Assembly: GCA_963682175.1 (NCBI GenBank)
Contig: OY821770.1
Location: 11,624,501-11,688,500 of the forward strand
DNA: 64,000 bases
Direction: 5' to 3'
DNA from: Triglochin maritima
Lineage: Eukaryota > Streptophyta > Magnoliopsida > Alismatales > Juncaginaceae
Every line of letters starts with the position of its first letter. Position 1 is the first letter of the stretch. The notes under the pieces are model-generated. The model had not been told where the DNA came from. It saw only the letters and a list, made by a program, of their open reading frames with translations, and ran no database searches. This document shows positions 45,103 to 58,390 of the stretch, in pieces. Both the position numbers and the translations under genes were made by a program.

Positions 45103-46321
45103 TGTAACGTCCTCAGAACAACGGAAAATTTTAAAATTTAAACACACAATCAACTTGAGGACATTACTGCAAAGACACACAGGTGCACCAACATATAATA
45201 TATATATAACCGAGTTTACAAAAGAATGTGATTACATTAAAAGCTCAAACCGGAAAAATATACACATGTAAGCACCACCTCAAAAGAAAAGAAAGCAGGA
45301 TCCGTTCCCGAGTGCCCTCCTCCGCAGTCACCACCCTCCTATCGCCGATCCCGGCATGAAATGCAAACATGAACTATGTCTGAGTTTCCATAAGGAAACC
45401 CCGTATGCCAAACCCTAACACATGAATAAAACAATGAATACGAAAACTGTAAAAGGGCATAAAACCCAACGACTGCAAACACCAACAATTGCATTATTCA
45501 CCGGAGCCACGATTTTGCCTCAATGTTACTGGAGCCACGGTTTTGCATCAATTGTCGGAGGCACGGCGACGACGTATACATGTCTCATTCGCCGGAGCAA
45601 CGACTTTGTCTCATTCGCCGGAGCAACGACATTAACAACCACAACCCGCTCCGTAGAGCCACCACTGATCGCTATTATGTCGTCATGTCCGTCCGTTGCC
45701 CCCAAAAGGGCCGGTGAACCTGTTGTCTTCTAGCCGATCAACATCAACAAAGGAAAAACATCAAACTGTGCAAAAGAGGTCGAACAAAAACACCTCACCG
45801 GTCGACCGAATCCCCCTCCAGAGGACTGGCCCAACCGAAATACCCGTCAATCGGTCGAACGGCAAAGGGGACCCGTTCGACCGAAAAGCACCAGTAAAAG
45901 AAATCCTCTTTGCTCAAAAGAATCAAACGGTCGAACGACCAAAACATCCGGTCGACCGAACACCGCCAGTAAAACCCATCATCAAACCACACCACACGGT
46001 CGACCGAAGCAACACTTCCGGTCGAACAGGCTTTAAGTTAACTTAAGTCGTCGGTCGAACAAGTCAAACATGTGGTCAACTGTTTAAATGGTCAACGCCC
46101 CCAACCGACCTACGACAGTACTTTCGGTCGACCGGCAAAGGGGTCCTGTTTGACCGAAAGCACCTAGAGCCTCCATCTCTCACTAAAAATGCACAACTGG
46201 TTGACCACCCAAGGGTATCGTTTGACTGGTCTTCTCAAACACATCTCAGCCGTTCATCTCAATCCTTCTCTAAACCACCCCTAAACACAATTAAAACATT
46301 AAAAAAGTTTAGGATATAACA
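45103..46321 (-). mobile_element. Solo LTR of the Tekay family
   Basis: 1219 bp, with TG...CA ends, starting TGTAACGTCC and ending AGGATATAACA, like the Tekay LTRs at 3079 and 9539. It is flanked by a perfect 5-bp duplication CCTAC (45098-45102 and 46322-46326). No internal region is present, so it arose by LTR-LTR recombination. Instead of the GC-rich tandem array it has CCGGAGC(C/A)ACG repeats (45500-45640), then GGTCGACCG copies (45798-46145). Confidence 0.93.
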
Positions 46322-46326
46322 CCTAC

Positions 46327-48364
46327 TTACGATGAACTACAAGTATCACTAATCAGCCTCAATACTATTATTTTAATTGGTATAACGCACCAGTAGTTCT
46401 TTTTCTAAAATAATTTTCTATGCCAGTCCAAAATAAGCCACGACAATAGTTCCAATATATTTATATTTTTGTTGGGACTGGAACTTGTTTTGGCCATTTG
46501 AAGTCAAGAGGTTAGCTTTCTGTACTTCAAACGGATGATGAAAGTATTCACCTTTGTATTATATTGAATTGCTCCAACATGATTAACCTCAGTAGGAGGA
46601 TTTATATGAATTTATGGAAATTTACAGGTTTTGGTCTTGCTTGCAAATTCAATGCTTCCTAGGTTGACAAATATCTAACCCTACAACTACAAGACATTCA
46701 TGTTTGCTATGACCTAGGGTTTAGACAACATGTGCTCCTCAAGAAGAAGAAATTCCTAGATAGCGTTTAATTACTTTTTGGTTAACTTGAATAAGCTCTT
46801 CAGGGAGAAAACAATAGAAGTCATGCAGTGGAAGTGATCTATTATAACAAACTTTTGTTCAGTCACCCGTTCCAAGATAACTCACATGGTGGTAACCATA
46901 ATAACTAAAGAACACTCTTTCCAACTTAGAGTAGTGACTCATTAGTGCACTTTCTAAGCTATACCTTCACTTCAAACTGTTTCTATTTTCAACTCAAACA
47001 AAAAATTTAGTTTACTTTGCACTTCATGTGGTGCACCCTCTACCACATACACACCCATCACATGTTCTTAGGTGTTGATCCTAGTGAGCATGGCAAGTGC
47101 AATGAATGATTCATGGCGTCAAGACATAGGGCCTTGTCCCTAGGAAAAAAATTACCATTTCCACATGGAATGCCCATTGTTACGCATTCACTAAGCTAAT
47201 CCATTCCATTTGTTCCACTTGGGTGTGCCAACAATTTGATCTCTAGATACTACTCCTGTTTGGAATCGTGTACGAAGACAATGATGCCTAACTTAAATAT
47301 GCTAGATGAAGTTCGTTGACCAATTGTGTATTTGAAATCGTATAGGAAACAGCCTAGTGTTGTAAACTTTAGAATGCAATTTGGTAGGAAAATGCCCAAT
47401 ACTTGTAACTTAGTTCATGGACCACATGCTACATGGCTAGATTTATAAGAGAGTGGATGTCATGCCATGTCATTAAGATGATTGGCATTGTCATCAACAA
47501 ACAAACATACGAGGGAGTCAAGCTGTCTATTCTCTTATGTAATATTGTATGAGAAGTTAGGTCCATCTTAGTTAATTAGCATCCTAGAGAATAATTAAGT
47601 TGACATGTTTTGCATACATATATACATAGACTAGAAAGTTCTATTATGGGGTTTTGTGTGCTTCGATTATAGTGGACATCTTCATGTCTATAAATTAATA
47701 GAGTAGCTATTATCACTAATATTCATATGCTAAAGAGATGTGGATCTAATTCACATGCATAAGATCTTCAAATATGGTTTCACTTTTCCTTTTGTGATGC
47801 ACTGTCAGGTAACGTCCTTTGGTTAGAACTTAGGACCCTTGTGAGCTCTGATTTTGATGATTTAACGTTTAAGTGATCAATTTTACGCGAACGTTAGTTG
47901 TACGTATATTCCTAGACTAGCATTTAACCCATGCGTTGCACATGAGTATCACTTTTATTATTCAACTGCGTTTATTTTGAAAACAGACAGCTTTATTATG
48001 AAAAAATGGGAGTAGATGAGTAGACCTGGGTATGGGACCGGGCCGGGTCGGGTTCAGGTGCTTGTCGGTCGGGTTTGCGGGTCTTATTTTTCGTACCGGA
48101 GATATTTAGATCAAACTAACTTAAAAAAAATTAATTAAAAAACACTATCAAATTAGGATTTCAACAAAATAATCAGTTCATGGACGTCATTGCATCACTG
48201 ACAACCTCATTTACCCATCCAAACCAATAATGAAACTTTATTAACTACAATAACTTTACAAATTACATATAATTCTAATGTATTAAGTATTACAATTGCG
48301 CATTGTAGGATCTAATGTACCCTAATATTAGTCTAAAAAGGAGTACATAGACTAATTAAGTTCC
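46327..48364. other. No gene recognised
   Basis: AT-rich sequence with no convincing open frame or element end. A GC-rich patch at 48028-48105 (GGGCCGGGTCGGGTT) resembles the termini of hAT MITEs such as the one at 52261, but no partner was found. Confidence 0.5.
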
Positions 48365-49850
48365 TTAAACAACTATTAAAAATTAAAAGCTAGAACAATA
48401 AAAATGAAGGAAATATATGCAAACCACAACACCGGATATATAGAGGATTGAATCCAACCACCGGATCCTAGTCCTCTCTTACGAATTGCTCTTCCTCGAG
48501 CAACTTCACCTCATCCACTAATCTGATCTCCGTTGTTGGCCGAGATCACGCATTTACACCACATGCTTTGTGAACACCATCGTCTAGCTTGGACCACCTT
48601 CTCACAATCCGAAAAGAACTTCACTCCGAAAGCTAGTACAACTTTTGAAGAAAATACTTCAGCAACTAATTTTTGACACTTCAAATGAATGATACAATCA
48701 ATGAGCTAGTTTCAAGTTGGAAGATGTGAGCACAAGGAAGTTTGGAGCAAAATGTGAGCAGTAAGAATGTTTGAGCTTGGAGAAAGATTGGTAACCTTAG
48801 AAATGTGTTCTCAGTTCTATATATAAGCTTTAAACTCAATCTAGCCATTAGGATTAAATTAGAAAGAGATTGTGTAAAGATACACCAAACAGTGAATGGC
48901 TGGACACATTTCTGAACACCAACGATCAACTAGATCGGGTCAATCAGTCGACTGGTAAGTGAAAATAAAGTATTCGGTCGAGCAAAGGTGCAGACGGTCG
49001 AACCAACTGGGCTAAAACTTAAGTAAACGGTCGAACAGATGTAAAGGTTCGGTCGACCGTTTGGAGAATTTGGTCAAGATGAAATTGTGGAATTTAGGTA
49101 ATGGTCGAACAAGATAGAAGTGTCGTCTGACCGAAAAGGACCAGTAAAAATTGGAGATCGAGAGTTTCATGAACCGGTCGACCGTATATAAGGTCTCGGT
49201 CGACCGATATACCAAATCTAATACGAGAGTTAGGTGAGTATGTATATACGACTGTTGGTATATACGACAAGTATAACAGTCATATTAAAGACAAATATGG
49301 AAACAAATCGGTCGAACAAACTAAACGTTCGGTCGACCGATGTCTACTCAAACCAGGACACTTGTCAAGATAAAATAGGTGAGTGAGACCTGTATCGGTC
49401 GAACTAGGTTAACTCAACTTGACAAAGAGACATGGTCGACCAGGGAAAAGGATTTGGTCGAACAATTAAGCTTGTGAAGGCACAATAAGGAATCAGTCAA
49501 ACTGAGGTAAGGTATGGTCGACCGTTTGGAAAAGGGATAAGAGATGTTGAATTTCGGTCGAACCAGATGGTATTCTGGTTGACCATTTTGACCCAAAACT
49601 TTTTCTAAGTAAGTTTCTATGTTTCATCGAAGACCTATTGAAGTCAATATGAAATGGATTTAATTGTGAGACTTCTATAGGTTTTCTAATGGTTATGCAA
49701 TGCCATTCATCAAAGATTTCAAGTGTCAAGTTACATTATGGCCCAAGTACAAGAAATATAAACCTATCTAATCTTCATTCTTGATTTCTTGTCTTGATTC
49801 AACTTGATTCCTCAAATGTTAGAAATACAATATATGCATGCGATGATTTT
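48365..49850 (-). mobile_element. Diverged LTR related to the one at 25203-26668
   Basis: Shares the layout of the 25-kb LTR: ATATATGCAAACCACAA near the left end, a GC-richer block with CTTCCTC, a TATA box on the minus strand (TTATATATAGAAC, about 48815-48828), then GGTCGACCG copies from 48940 to 49570, and a final ATATATGCA-rich tail. The ends are not sharp enough to call a target duplication. Confidence 0.55.
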
Positions 49851-50404
49851 AATGGAATACGTGTTTATTGATATGTTAGTTAATCATCAAAACGTATTAG
49901 CAATTATTAGCCAAAAAGCGAACACAAATTACATGCAATTATAAATAGTCCATTCTCCTTCGTCGATGCTCTTGCAGGTTTGCATGTTTTGCATTGTAAT
50001 TGCCGCGTCCAACCAGTCCTTCAACCAAAGCTTGTCTCGAGTGATCTGTCAGGCGGGTTCTGCCTCTTGTCTTTCAAGACCCATTTACATGCGCTACATG
50101 CAGACTCAGATGCCACAATTGATGTCAAAGGGTTAGTAAATCGCGTGCTAATAAAGAAACTATTGGAAATCTACCACAATTATATTTCCACCAATTTAAA
50201 ACATCATTTTCACTATAGGTGCATTTCACTATTTAAATATCCAGTTAATTTGTTATGTGTTCATTTTGTACTCATTTTATTTTTTCTGGTTTAAATAATT
50301 GCATTGAAAGTTATCATCATTCTCATCTTGATCCACAGGTAAGTGTTGTTGGGATGATGATGTTTGAACTTTGAACCTATTTGATTTACATTATGTAATC
50401 ATTC
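49851..50404. other. No gene recognised
   Basis: AT-rich. An open frame at 49980-50294 has no recognisable domain. The right part adjoins the truncated C-terminal end of the hAT transposase. Confidence 0.4.
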
Positions 50405-50867
50405 ATATGTACTAAAATATTTATTAAGGTGTACTCTAATTTCTTTTAAATAATCTTCACAACTTTCATAATTCATGTTTTCAAAATAGTTTCTAAGCAA
50501 ATTTGTAAATCGGTCATTTTAAATCTATGATCCATAAAAAAAGCTAAACAAAAATTTAATGGTTGAGGTTTCCAATATTTATTAAACTTAGCTTCCATTA
50601 CATTTATAATATCAACAAAATTATCATTAGTCATATAATTCATAAATACTTTAGTAGTTGGAAATACTTTAGATATAAATAGGTTACCAGACGTGTAATA
50701 GGTTTCACTTAATGTCTTAGTGAAGTTGAAAAATGATTTCAAAAAATCTAACATAATTTTACATTTTTTCTCAATCAAGATTTGTTACACACTTTTCGCT
50801 TTGGTTTTCATCATAAAAAGCTGAAATTAAAAATTATAACGATAACAACATTTCAACATTTGATTAA

Positions 50868-51293
50868 GGCCACCCACTACGGGTGGGTTTTACCAAGTCG
50901 GGTCACGACCTGGATACGACCCCTTAACGGAGGTCGGAATGGGGTTGGGTCGCGACCCCGGTCACAATGCGAGAGGCAACTGGCCCCGTTTTTTAAAGGT
51001 CTTTTTATAGTTTTGATATTTTTTAAAAATCATTTTAAATCATTTTGAAATCGATTTTTTAATTTTATTTTTTCAAAATAAGTTTTTTTATTTTTTTCTT
51101 ATTTTATAAAAAATTACGATTTTTTAATTTTTTTTGTTTTTATCCAGGAATGATGTAGAAGAGACAAAATGTTGAATAGTTGGGTTGTAATAGTGGATGG
51201 TTTTTGTGTTGAGTTGAATTTGTGGTTGTGCGGACATGGCAGACAGACAAAGATTGGTTTGAGTTGGATTTGTGGTTGGGGTAGTGGATGACC
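50868..51293. mobile_element. MITE with 3-bp duplication (PIF/Harbinger-like), inserted in the hAT gene
   Basis: 426 bp. The left end is GGCCACCCACTACGGG and the right end read inward is GGTCATCCACTACCCC. TAA flanks both sides (50865-50867 and 51294-51296). hAT coding sequence resumes on each side. No coding capacity. The element at 61715-62214 has a similar style. Confidence 0.75.
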
Positions 51294-52260
51294 TAATAGA
51301 GTTTCTTCTACGAGGGTCATCTAATTTAAATTTTCTAGGTTTAACATCACTACTATAGCACAATTCGCTAATTTTTTGATATTTATATGTACTATTACTG
51401 CCTATAAAATCAATAACATCTCTAATATTTTGTAAGTAAGATCTAATTATTTCAAGTTCATCTTGTACGACTAAGTTTAAAACATGACAAACACATCTAA
51501 CATGGAAAAAAAATATCATCTAAGAGTGGATTGGATAAATTGTTAAGTAATTCTAGAGCTGCAGAGTTATTAGTAGCATTATCACAAGAAATTGCAGAAA
51601 TTTTATGTGCTATTGAATAAGCATGCAATACATCTATTATCTGGTTATGTATAATCACAGTAGTGTGTGGGTGCAAAATTGTTGCTAAAGAAATACTTTT
51701 TTATGTAAAACCCATGAATTATCTAAAAAAAGCAGTTACGAAACAATATGGAAAGTCATCAAAATCACTCCAAACTTTGATTGTTAATGTTATCTTATAA
51801 GTCATTGATGCAAATGTATTAATTAAGTTCATTTTACTATTATCAAATTTTGTGCATTTGCAGCATTTCGCAATGTGCGTCAGGAAAATGGTTGAAATTG
51901 TGGGTTACGGTAAATAAATGTATTTCTAATGTTTGGAAATTCACATTTGCTAAATGATAATTAATCTCTAATTATATAATCAACAATTCATATCTACGTT
52001 TAATTGGATCATATTTTCTAATTTTTAAATTTCAGCTACTATAGTCTAAAATTTATTGTTGTGAACTAGATGCTCCAAGATTTCTAAGTTTACATTTTTT
52101 GGGCATGTGTCTTGATAGATGACTGGTTCCTTTGCTATCAGGTGCAGTATGTTTTGCACCACATATTTTACATATGGCGATAGTTTTACCATTATTTTGG
52201 CCTAAGTCAAATTCTTCTCGAATGGGGTTAATTCGTCTTATAGTACCTTTGCCTTTTGAT

Positions 52261-52747
52261 TAGGGCTGCAAACGGGGCGGGGTGGGGCGGGTAAAAAAAA
52301 TTGGGCCGCTACCCGCCCCACTTAAGGGCGGGTTCAGCGGGCGTAACGGGTGAATTCCTGTAAAACTCATTTTAAGTTATTACATTGACACATACACACA
52401 TAAATGCATTTCTACAACTCTATAATTAAACTTGCATGCATAAAATATTTATACAAGTCCATAAAATTACAAGTCTACGATTTAAAGTGCTTAAATGAAT
52501 AATTAACAAACACATAAAGTCACAAACCATCACATAAATGTTAGAAGTTTAATGAAATAATGAAAGTTTTAATACATAAATATGTATTTTTTTAATAATT
52601 ATATTTAACGGGTAAACGGGTCGGGTAACACATTAACCGCAACCCGCCCCGTTTAGTTCGACGGGTGGCGGGTAGGAAAATTTTCAACCACAACCCGCCC
52701 CACACGGGGCGGGTTGGCGGGTCAAACACGCCCCACGAACAACCCTA
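52261..52747. mobile_element. hAT-type MITE with perfect 8-bp duplication
   Basis: 487 bp. The left end is TAGGGCTGCAAACGGGGCGG and the right end read inward TAGGGTTGTTCGTGGGGCG. CTTTTGAT flanks both sides exactly (52253-52260 and 52748-52755). The ends are very GC-rich, with repeated GGCGGGT and ACCCGCC, and the middle is AT-rich. It sits between the N-terminus and the BED finger of the hAT transposase pseudogene. Confidence 0.93.
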
Positions 52748-52828
52748 CTTTTGATTGTCTAATTGATGCACTGACACGGGGATCACGGTCCCCTCAGGTG
52801 ATGAATTAATTGAGGTGTCAGATTCCAT

Positions 52829-54869
52829 TCAAATTAAAAAATATGAAAACAAAAATCTATTTTTTTTTAAAATGAAAAAAGCATGATAAATAACTATTAA
52901 ATTTAACTAAAATTAACTAATTCTAATAAATAAACTAACAGAGTAAAGAAATGCAAATGAGAATGTGAGAAACAGATAAGAGGTGTTAGTGAGTTGCGAA
53001 ATCGGGCAGTAGTTTTAGTCTTTTGCCGTGAAAGATTTAAAAGAGTAAATAAGAGTAAACTTCCAACATAATTAGAACACTTAGTAAAAGATTTAAAAGA
53101 GTAAATAAGAAAATTAGAAGAGAAGAAAAGGTTTGCCGTGAATAAAATGAATGGAACGGGGGTGATGTTATATAGATTTTTGTAATGACGTTGTCGTACA
53201 GCGGCAAATCCGTAATTAAAAAGGGATTTGCTTCGGCACCCGAGTCTATATAACTATAGGACCCACTATTTTAGACATTTAGTTCTCATTATTTTTTATT
53301 AAAATAAATTTACAAACATTCTTTTATTTTGAAATCTAACATACTAAATTTGAAGTTTATCGGAGTCACTTTACCACTAAACTAAACTTTTGAATTTGAA
53401 GACCATCCTTTACGTTAAATTCTGTAACAGTGGATTTAAGATGATACGTTTAGGAAAAAAATCATTAGAAAAAATTGAAGTATGAAAAGATCTTGAAGTG
53501 TTATATACATGATGGTCATGAGTCCAAGATAAAGTGTTTAGGGCACCGGGCGTCGGTATTGGTCAATTTTTTGTTTAAAATTAACTAGTATTGTTAAATA
53601 AAATGATTTTGTTAATTAAATTATCACTTTAATTAAATTTATATCGTTAATTACTTTGATGATTATATTAATTACTTTGACAATTTTAATTAAAATTTAT
53701 TTTTTGCTAATTAATTTTCTTAATTTAATATTTACTTATGAAAAGTTATAATAAATACAATAAGTTAATTAATTGTTTATTGTTAAAAATCGTAAACGAG
53801 GAAAAAAGAAATGATGTGAAAGAAAAAGATTGTTGATTTGACAATTTTAATATTTATTAGTTGGTTATGGTTGACAGAAAAATATTCTTAAGAGAAAAAA
53901 ATATTGTGAAGAGAGATAATGTTGATATGACAAAAATGACATTGGTGAAAATGTCATGGTTGTAGATAACCTTATGATGTATTGTTAAGAAACAATAAAT
54001 GTCAATCACTACAAATATTTAACAACATGAGTATATAAAATGGAAAATGTTTATTTTATATATTGAATTGACGTAACAAATCAAGCATTATGGAATTGTA
54101 TTTGTGTCATTAATGTTTCATTGTGTCTTTGAATCCTAAGATATAAGACTTATATCTTTTCACCTTGGAGTGTATGATTTGATTATTATCAAAAGCTATC
54201 AATGAGCCAAGGGATAGACACAAGTGATATTTTACATATCACTAAGTTAATCATGTTTAGTTCGAGTGAGCAAAACTTCTTTGTTATTTGGGTAACTATA
54301 ATGTGTAGCTAGATACTGCTTATAGTTTATGATATAATGTGTTTTATATCATTGTCAACATAACTTAAATCCTCCTATAAGTCACACCACAAAAAACTAG
54401 GAAAAAAGAAATATGATTTTATATTTTATATGATGTATTAAGTTTCATGTGTTATGAAATAATAAACATGTGGAAATTAAATAGAATTTTTTTTCTTTCA
54501 AGGAGTAGATTCAGAATTTAAAATAGGGAATCAGAAATATGAAAATAAGGGCTTTTGTTCGTAAAATTTGTGAAAAATGTCGACTGATTCGGAGACGCGG
54601 ACGAATTATAGTGATTTGTTCCAATCCGAAATATAAACAAAGACAATGATAGTCTTTCTTAAAAGGAACTTTTTAAAAGAATGATTAAAATAATAAAATC
54701 AATACGTCGTAAAAACAACATGGTTAGAATAATAAATAAATATGTATGAGATGTATATATATTATGGGGTATAATGTTTTGACATTATATATAATAATAT
54801 ATTACATGATATAATGTGATCTACAACATTATAACATATGAATTTGCTAAAACCCCAAAATCCAAAATT
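52829..54869. other. Very AT-rich region, no gene recognised
   Basis: About 2 kb of AT-rich sequence upstream of the hAT pseudogene, with no domain or tRNA. The left part may include the 5' end of the hAT element, but no TIR was matched. Confidence 0.5.
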
Positions 54870-55652
54870 TGTTGGATATTAATCTAAAATTTGGTGGAGT
54901 AAAAAACAGTGAAAAATGGTCTAACCGTTTGCTCATGTGTTTACATATATTAATAAGATATTTTTTACTGATTAATGGTCATATTTAATCCACTTTGGTC
55001 AAAGGTAGTTATGTGATGATGTTGTGGTAAAATAAACAAGAGATCATGTGTAAAGTGGTTGACACATTATGTGGTTTAGTGGAAAGAAAAACAAGAAATC
55101 ATGTGCAAAGTGATTTGCAGATGATATGGTTTAGTGGAAAGATTAATAAGGGATCATGTGAAAAAAAATTGCACTCGATGTCGGTTAGATAAAATCTTAT
55201 AAATAGGTCATTTCTCCTTCTTTGTTTACACCAATGCAAAATTATTCTCTCCAATTTTCTCCATCATTTCATCTAAAATTCTCTTAGTTTTAATTGTGTG
55301 GTAGAGATTAATTCTTTGGAGCATAGAATGAGTTATTAGCTGGATTCTAACCTCGTATTAGAGATTGATTGACTAGCTTCGATCTCTCTGATCTTGTGTA
55401 GAGTTTGGATAACACTTGGAGGTAATTCCGAGGCGATCCGACGTGCAACCCGACTTCTTATTGGTAAGAGGGATTTGATAATCCCCTAGGTATGATCCAA
55501 TCCATGTATTTCAATATTAAATAGTTTATTATATATATTGAAATACAATAGAAAATTGTGTACATAAAATTATTGACAAATATGAAAACCGATCATATTT
55601 GCTTGTAAAATTTTAAAAATATATATACAATTATAGGACACGAAATCCTACA
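54870..55652 (+). mobile_element. Lone LTR with primer site (retrotransposon remnant)
   Basis: 783 bp. It starts TGTTGGATATT and ends CGAAATCCTACA, so the tips are near-inverted (TGTTGGAT against TGTAGGAT). A TATA box (CTTATAAATAGG) lies near 55195-55207. One base past the end is TGGTATCAGAG (55654-55664), an initiator-Met primer site, so this is a 5' LTR. No gag or pol follows; MULE-2 coding sequence starts within about 140 bp, so the retroelement was truncated. Confidence 0.7.
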
Positions 55653-56946
55653 ATGGTATCAGAGTTTTTTGTTCATATTTTCAATGATTATGCTATTTTA
55701 AATATTTAGTTTACCATCTCTTAATTGAATAATTTGGTTTTTGCCATTTTCAAGTCCTTTTTTTAATGGATGCATCAAATTATAATCATGGATTTACAAG
55801 ATGACCGAATGTGCTTTATTTACAAGATTCCTGGACTTCTGATGTTTGAATTTAAGGGACTTGGGTGTGATGAGGATGTGGTTGAGGTTGTTATATACCC
55901 AAACCCAAGGAGAGAAATTAAAATTTCTGTTAGTATGAACCATCCTCTTGTACCCTTTGCCACTCTATTCCCTGGAGAATCATCTACTAATTTTGTTGAA
56001 ATCTCCAACAGTCAACCTCCAACACACCAAAATCCAACCAATACTCCAACACAGCAATCTCCAACACACCAAATTTCAACACCACAATCTCCAACATACC
56101 AAAATGCAACACCTCAATTACCAATATCCAAATCACCGCATCTTAGAAAGGTTTGTGCCAAGAAGACTCCAGTTAAAAAAATCTAAATCACAAAAACCCA
56201 ACACAATCCACTGGTAGTGTGGAATCAACTCTTGTGAGTAGCCTTAATCCGTAACCTAGCACAGTAAGGCCTGGTAGGATCCTATTACCAGACAAACAGA
56301 CAGAGGAGGGTGATGACTCATATGAGGATATGCACTACACTTTAGGGTCTAATGAGGAAGACTATATTCCTGAGGAAGAAGAAAATAGTTGTGGTGACAA
56401 TTGTGATGTTGAAGACGAGGATGAACTAGATGTTGTGCTTAAGGAGGATGGTCCTACAACTTTTGAGGTTGACATGATGAAACGTTTTAGCTTTGTTCCC
56501 CAACAGAGAGACTTTCAAATCTCACTTAGGTAGTACTCATCCTACATGAGAGTTCCATTCATTCTACAAGAGTGATCCATCAAGGGTAATAGACAAGTGT
56601 GTTGATCCTAGCTGCAAATGGAAATGTCATGGATCAAAAATTAATAAGAGCTTAGTATTGCAAATAAAGACCTTGCATAATGAGCATATTTGCTCTAGTG
56701 TTGATAAAGTAGTCTACAAAATGGCCACTAATAAGTGGATGGTAGATCACTTCTACAAATGGTTGTTAATAGATGAAAATTTGAGACTTAAGCATATTAG
56801 AGACTGACTGACTGAGAACTTTCAAGTTGAAGCACATTATAGTAGACTATGGAGAGGCAGAGAGTTTGCCCTTAAGAAGATCCATGGATATAAGCAACAC
56901 TAATTTGAGTTGCTTACTAATCTTATTTTTGAGCTACATACTACAG

Positions 56947-57763
56947 TATTTGGATTTCTGTGTCCATCTATTTTTATACACTGGAGTGACGATAATTCAG
57001 GTGTGCTTGCGAATATCATGAAAGAACATGTCAAAAATTATTATATGGTCCATTTTCAAGATAGGTAAGTTTGTTAATTGAAAGTAATAATTAGAATTTG
57101 ATTTTGCAATAAACTTCTAATTATATATACAATCAGATCTCATTGGATGCTAGTCATTCCTTACCCTGAAGCTAATTCGGCATATTGGTTTGATCCTTTG
57201 GGGTCAACTCTACCAAGGTCATCCTTAAAAGAAAGTTGTTTCAATGTAAGTTTGCTTTAATTATCGTATTTGTAATTATTGTAATTTTATTAGTATTATC
57301 GACTTCATATTGTATAACTCGTGTTACTCAGGACATTTAAGGTTTACAAAATTGTTGGTGGAAGGACCACCAAAAATATTGTCGTACCCTGGCATTCAAT
57401 GGGAGTAAGTTTCTTCCCTTTTTATTAATTTTTTTAAGTACTTAAACGTATATACATTTAGTGAATTTATATCTTTGTATGTAGTACCTCAAGCAAACCG
57501 GAAATACCAAATGTGGGTATTACGTTATAAGATACATGCAGGAAATCATCGAGATTGCACCTGAAAACGTAGAGCTATTTGAGATAATATAGGTGTAATG
57601 TTTCAGTGGTATAATTATAGTTTTATTATTTACATATTTATATCGTGTACTTGTATTTTCATAGGTCTTCCAAAACAATAGCGATTCGTATTCGCAAGAG
57701 GAGTTTGATGATACTAGCGAGCGATGGGTGCGATACTTTGTTACCAACATGTTAATGAACTAA
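56947..57763 (+). pseudogene. Ulp1-like (C48) protease domain of the CACTA element
   Basis: Several short exons: to 57064 (VKNYYMVHFQDR), 57138-57245 (SHWMLVIPYPEANSAYWFDP, holding the catalytic His and Asp region), about 57335-57403 (KVYKIVGGRTTKN), about 57485-57590 (YLKQTGNTKCGYYVIRYMQE, with the catalytic Gln and Cys region) and 57665-57763 (SYSQEEFDDTSERWVRYFV, ending at TAA). CACTA and some MULE elements carry such SUMO-protease-like domains, and their role in transposition is unknown. The N-terminal part is absent. The core residues H, D, Q and C all appear to be kept. Confidence 0.75.
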
Positions 57764-58024
57764 TTAACATGTTCTAATATCATGTTACACATTCTTTGTA
57801 ATTAAACATGAAATTTTATTTAACCATATTCTTTGTATTACCAACAAGTTATTACTTTAATATGATCACAATTTTTACTTTAATATGATCAAATATCTTT
57901 GTGATTGATCATTGTGTATGATTGTAGATGAATGTGTTGTGCAGGAGGAATGTGTTTGTTGATTGGCAAAATTTGTGAGTGTTTGTTATGCAGGATGAAT
58001 GTATTTGTTGATTGGACATGTTGT

Positions 58025-58390
58025 ATTTTACTTTTTTTAATTTAAAAAGGGTATAGACGTCAGGTATTAGATTAATCTGACGCGTAATATGTCCTATAGA
58101 CGTCGGTTAGACATTTATTTTTTTAAATTTGAAAAGGGAATAGGCGTCGGATGTGTTGTATATCCTATGTGCATTACCCTCAAATAGACGTCGTCTCTTA
58201 ATAACCAACGCGTATTATCCCTACATTAGACGTCGGTTGTGTTATATCTGACGTGTATACTCAGAGAATAGACATCAGCCTTTTGGTGACGGACGTCTAT
58301 ATATAGACGACACATAAATAAACGTCGAATTCTGGAACGCAAATACCCGACGTATATAAGCTTATACCCGATGTATATTCCATTTTCTGC
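58025..58390. repeat. CACTA subterminal repeat cluster
   Basis: About ten copies, in both orientations, of a motif near TAGACGTCGG. Subterminal repeats of this type bind the transposase in En/Spm elements. They match the fragment at 43555-43837. Confidence 0.8.

Larger units (their letters stand above)
50405..52828 (-). pseudogene. hAT-family transposase, decayed and split by two MITEs
   Basis: Read from the ATG at 52828 (MESDTSINSSPEGTVIPVS). After the 52261-52747 MITE come GTIRRINPIREEFDL and a BED zinc finger (CKICGAKHTAP, SHLSRHMPKKC, about 52175-52095). The core then shows ISAISCDNATNNSAALEL (about 51605-51550, a catalytic Asp) and HVRCVCHVLNLVVQDELEII (about 51500). After the second MITE a DUF4413-like region appears: LDFLKSFFNFTKTLSETYYT, MEAKFNKYW, HRFKM. 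The C-terminal dimerisation domain is missing. Stops and frameshifts are frequent, so it is dead. Such transposases cut and paste with 8-bp target duplications. Confidence 0.85.
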
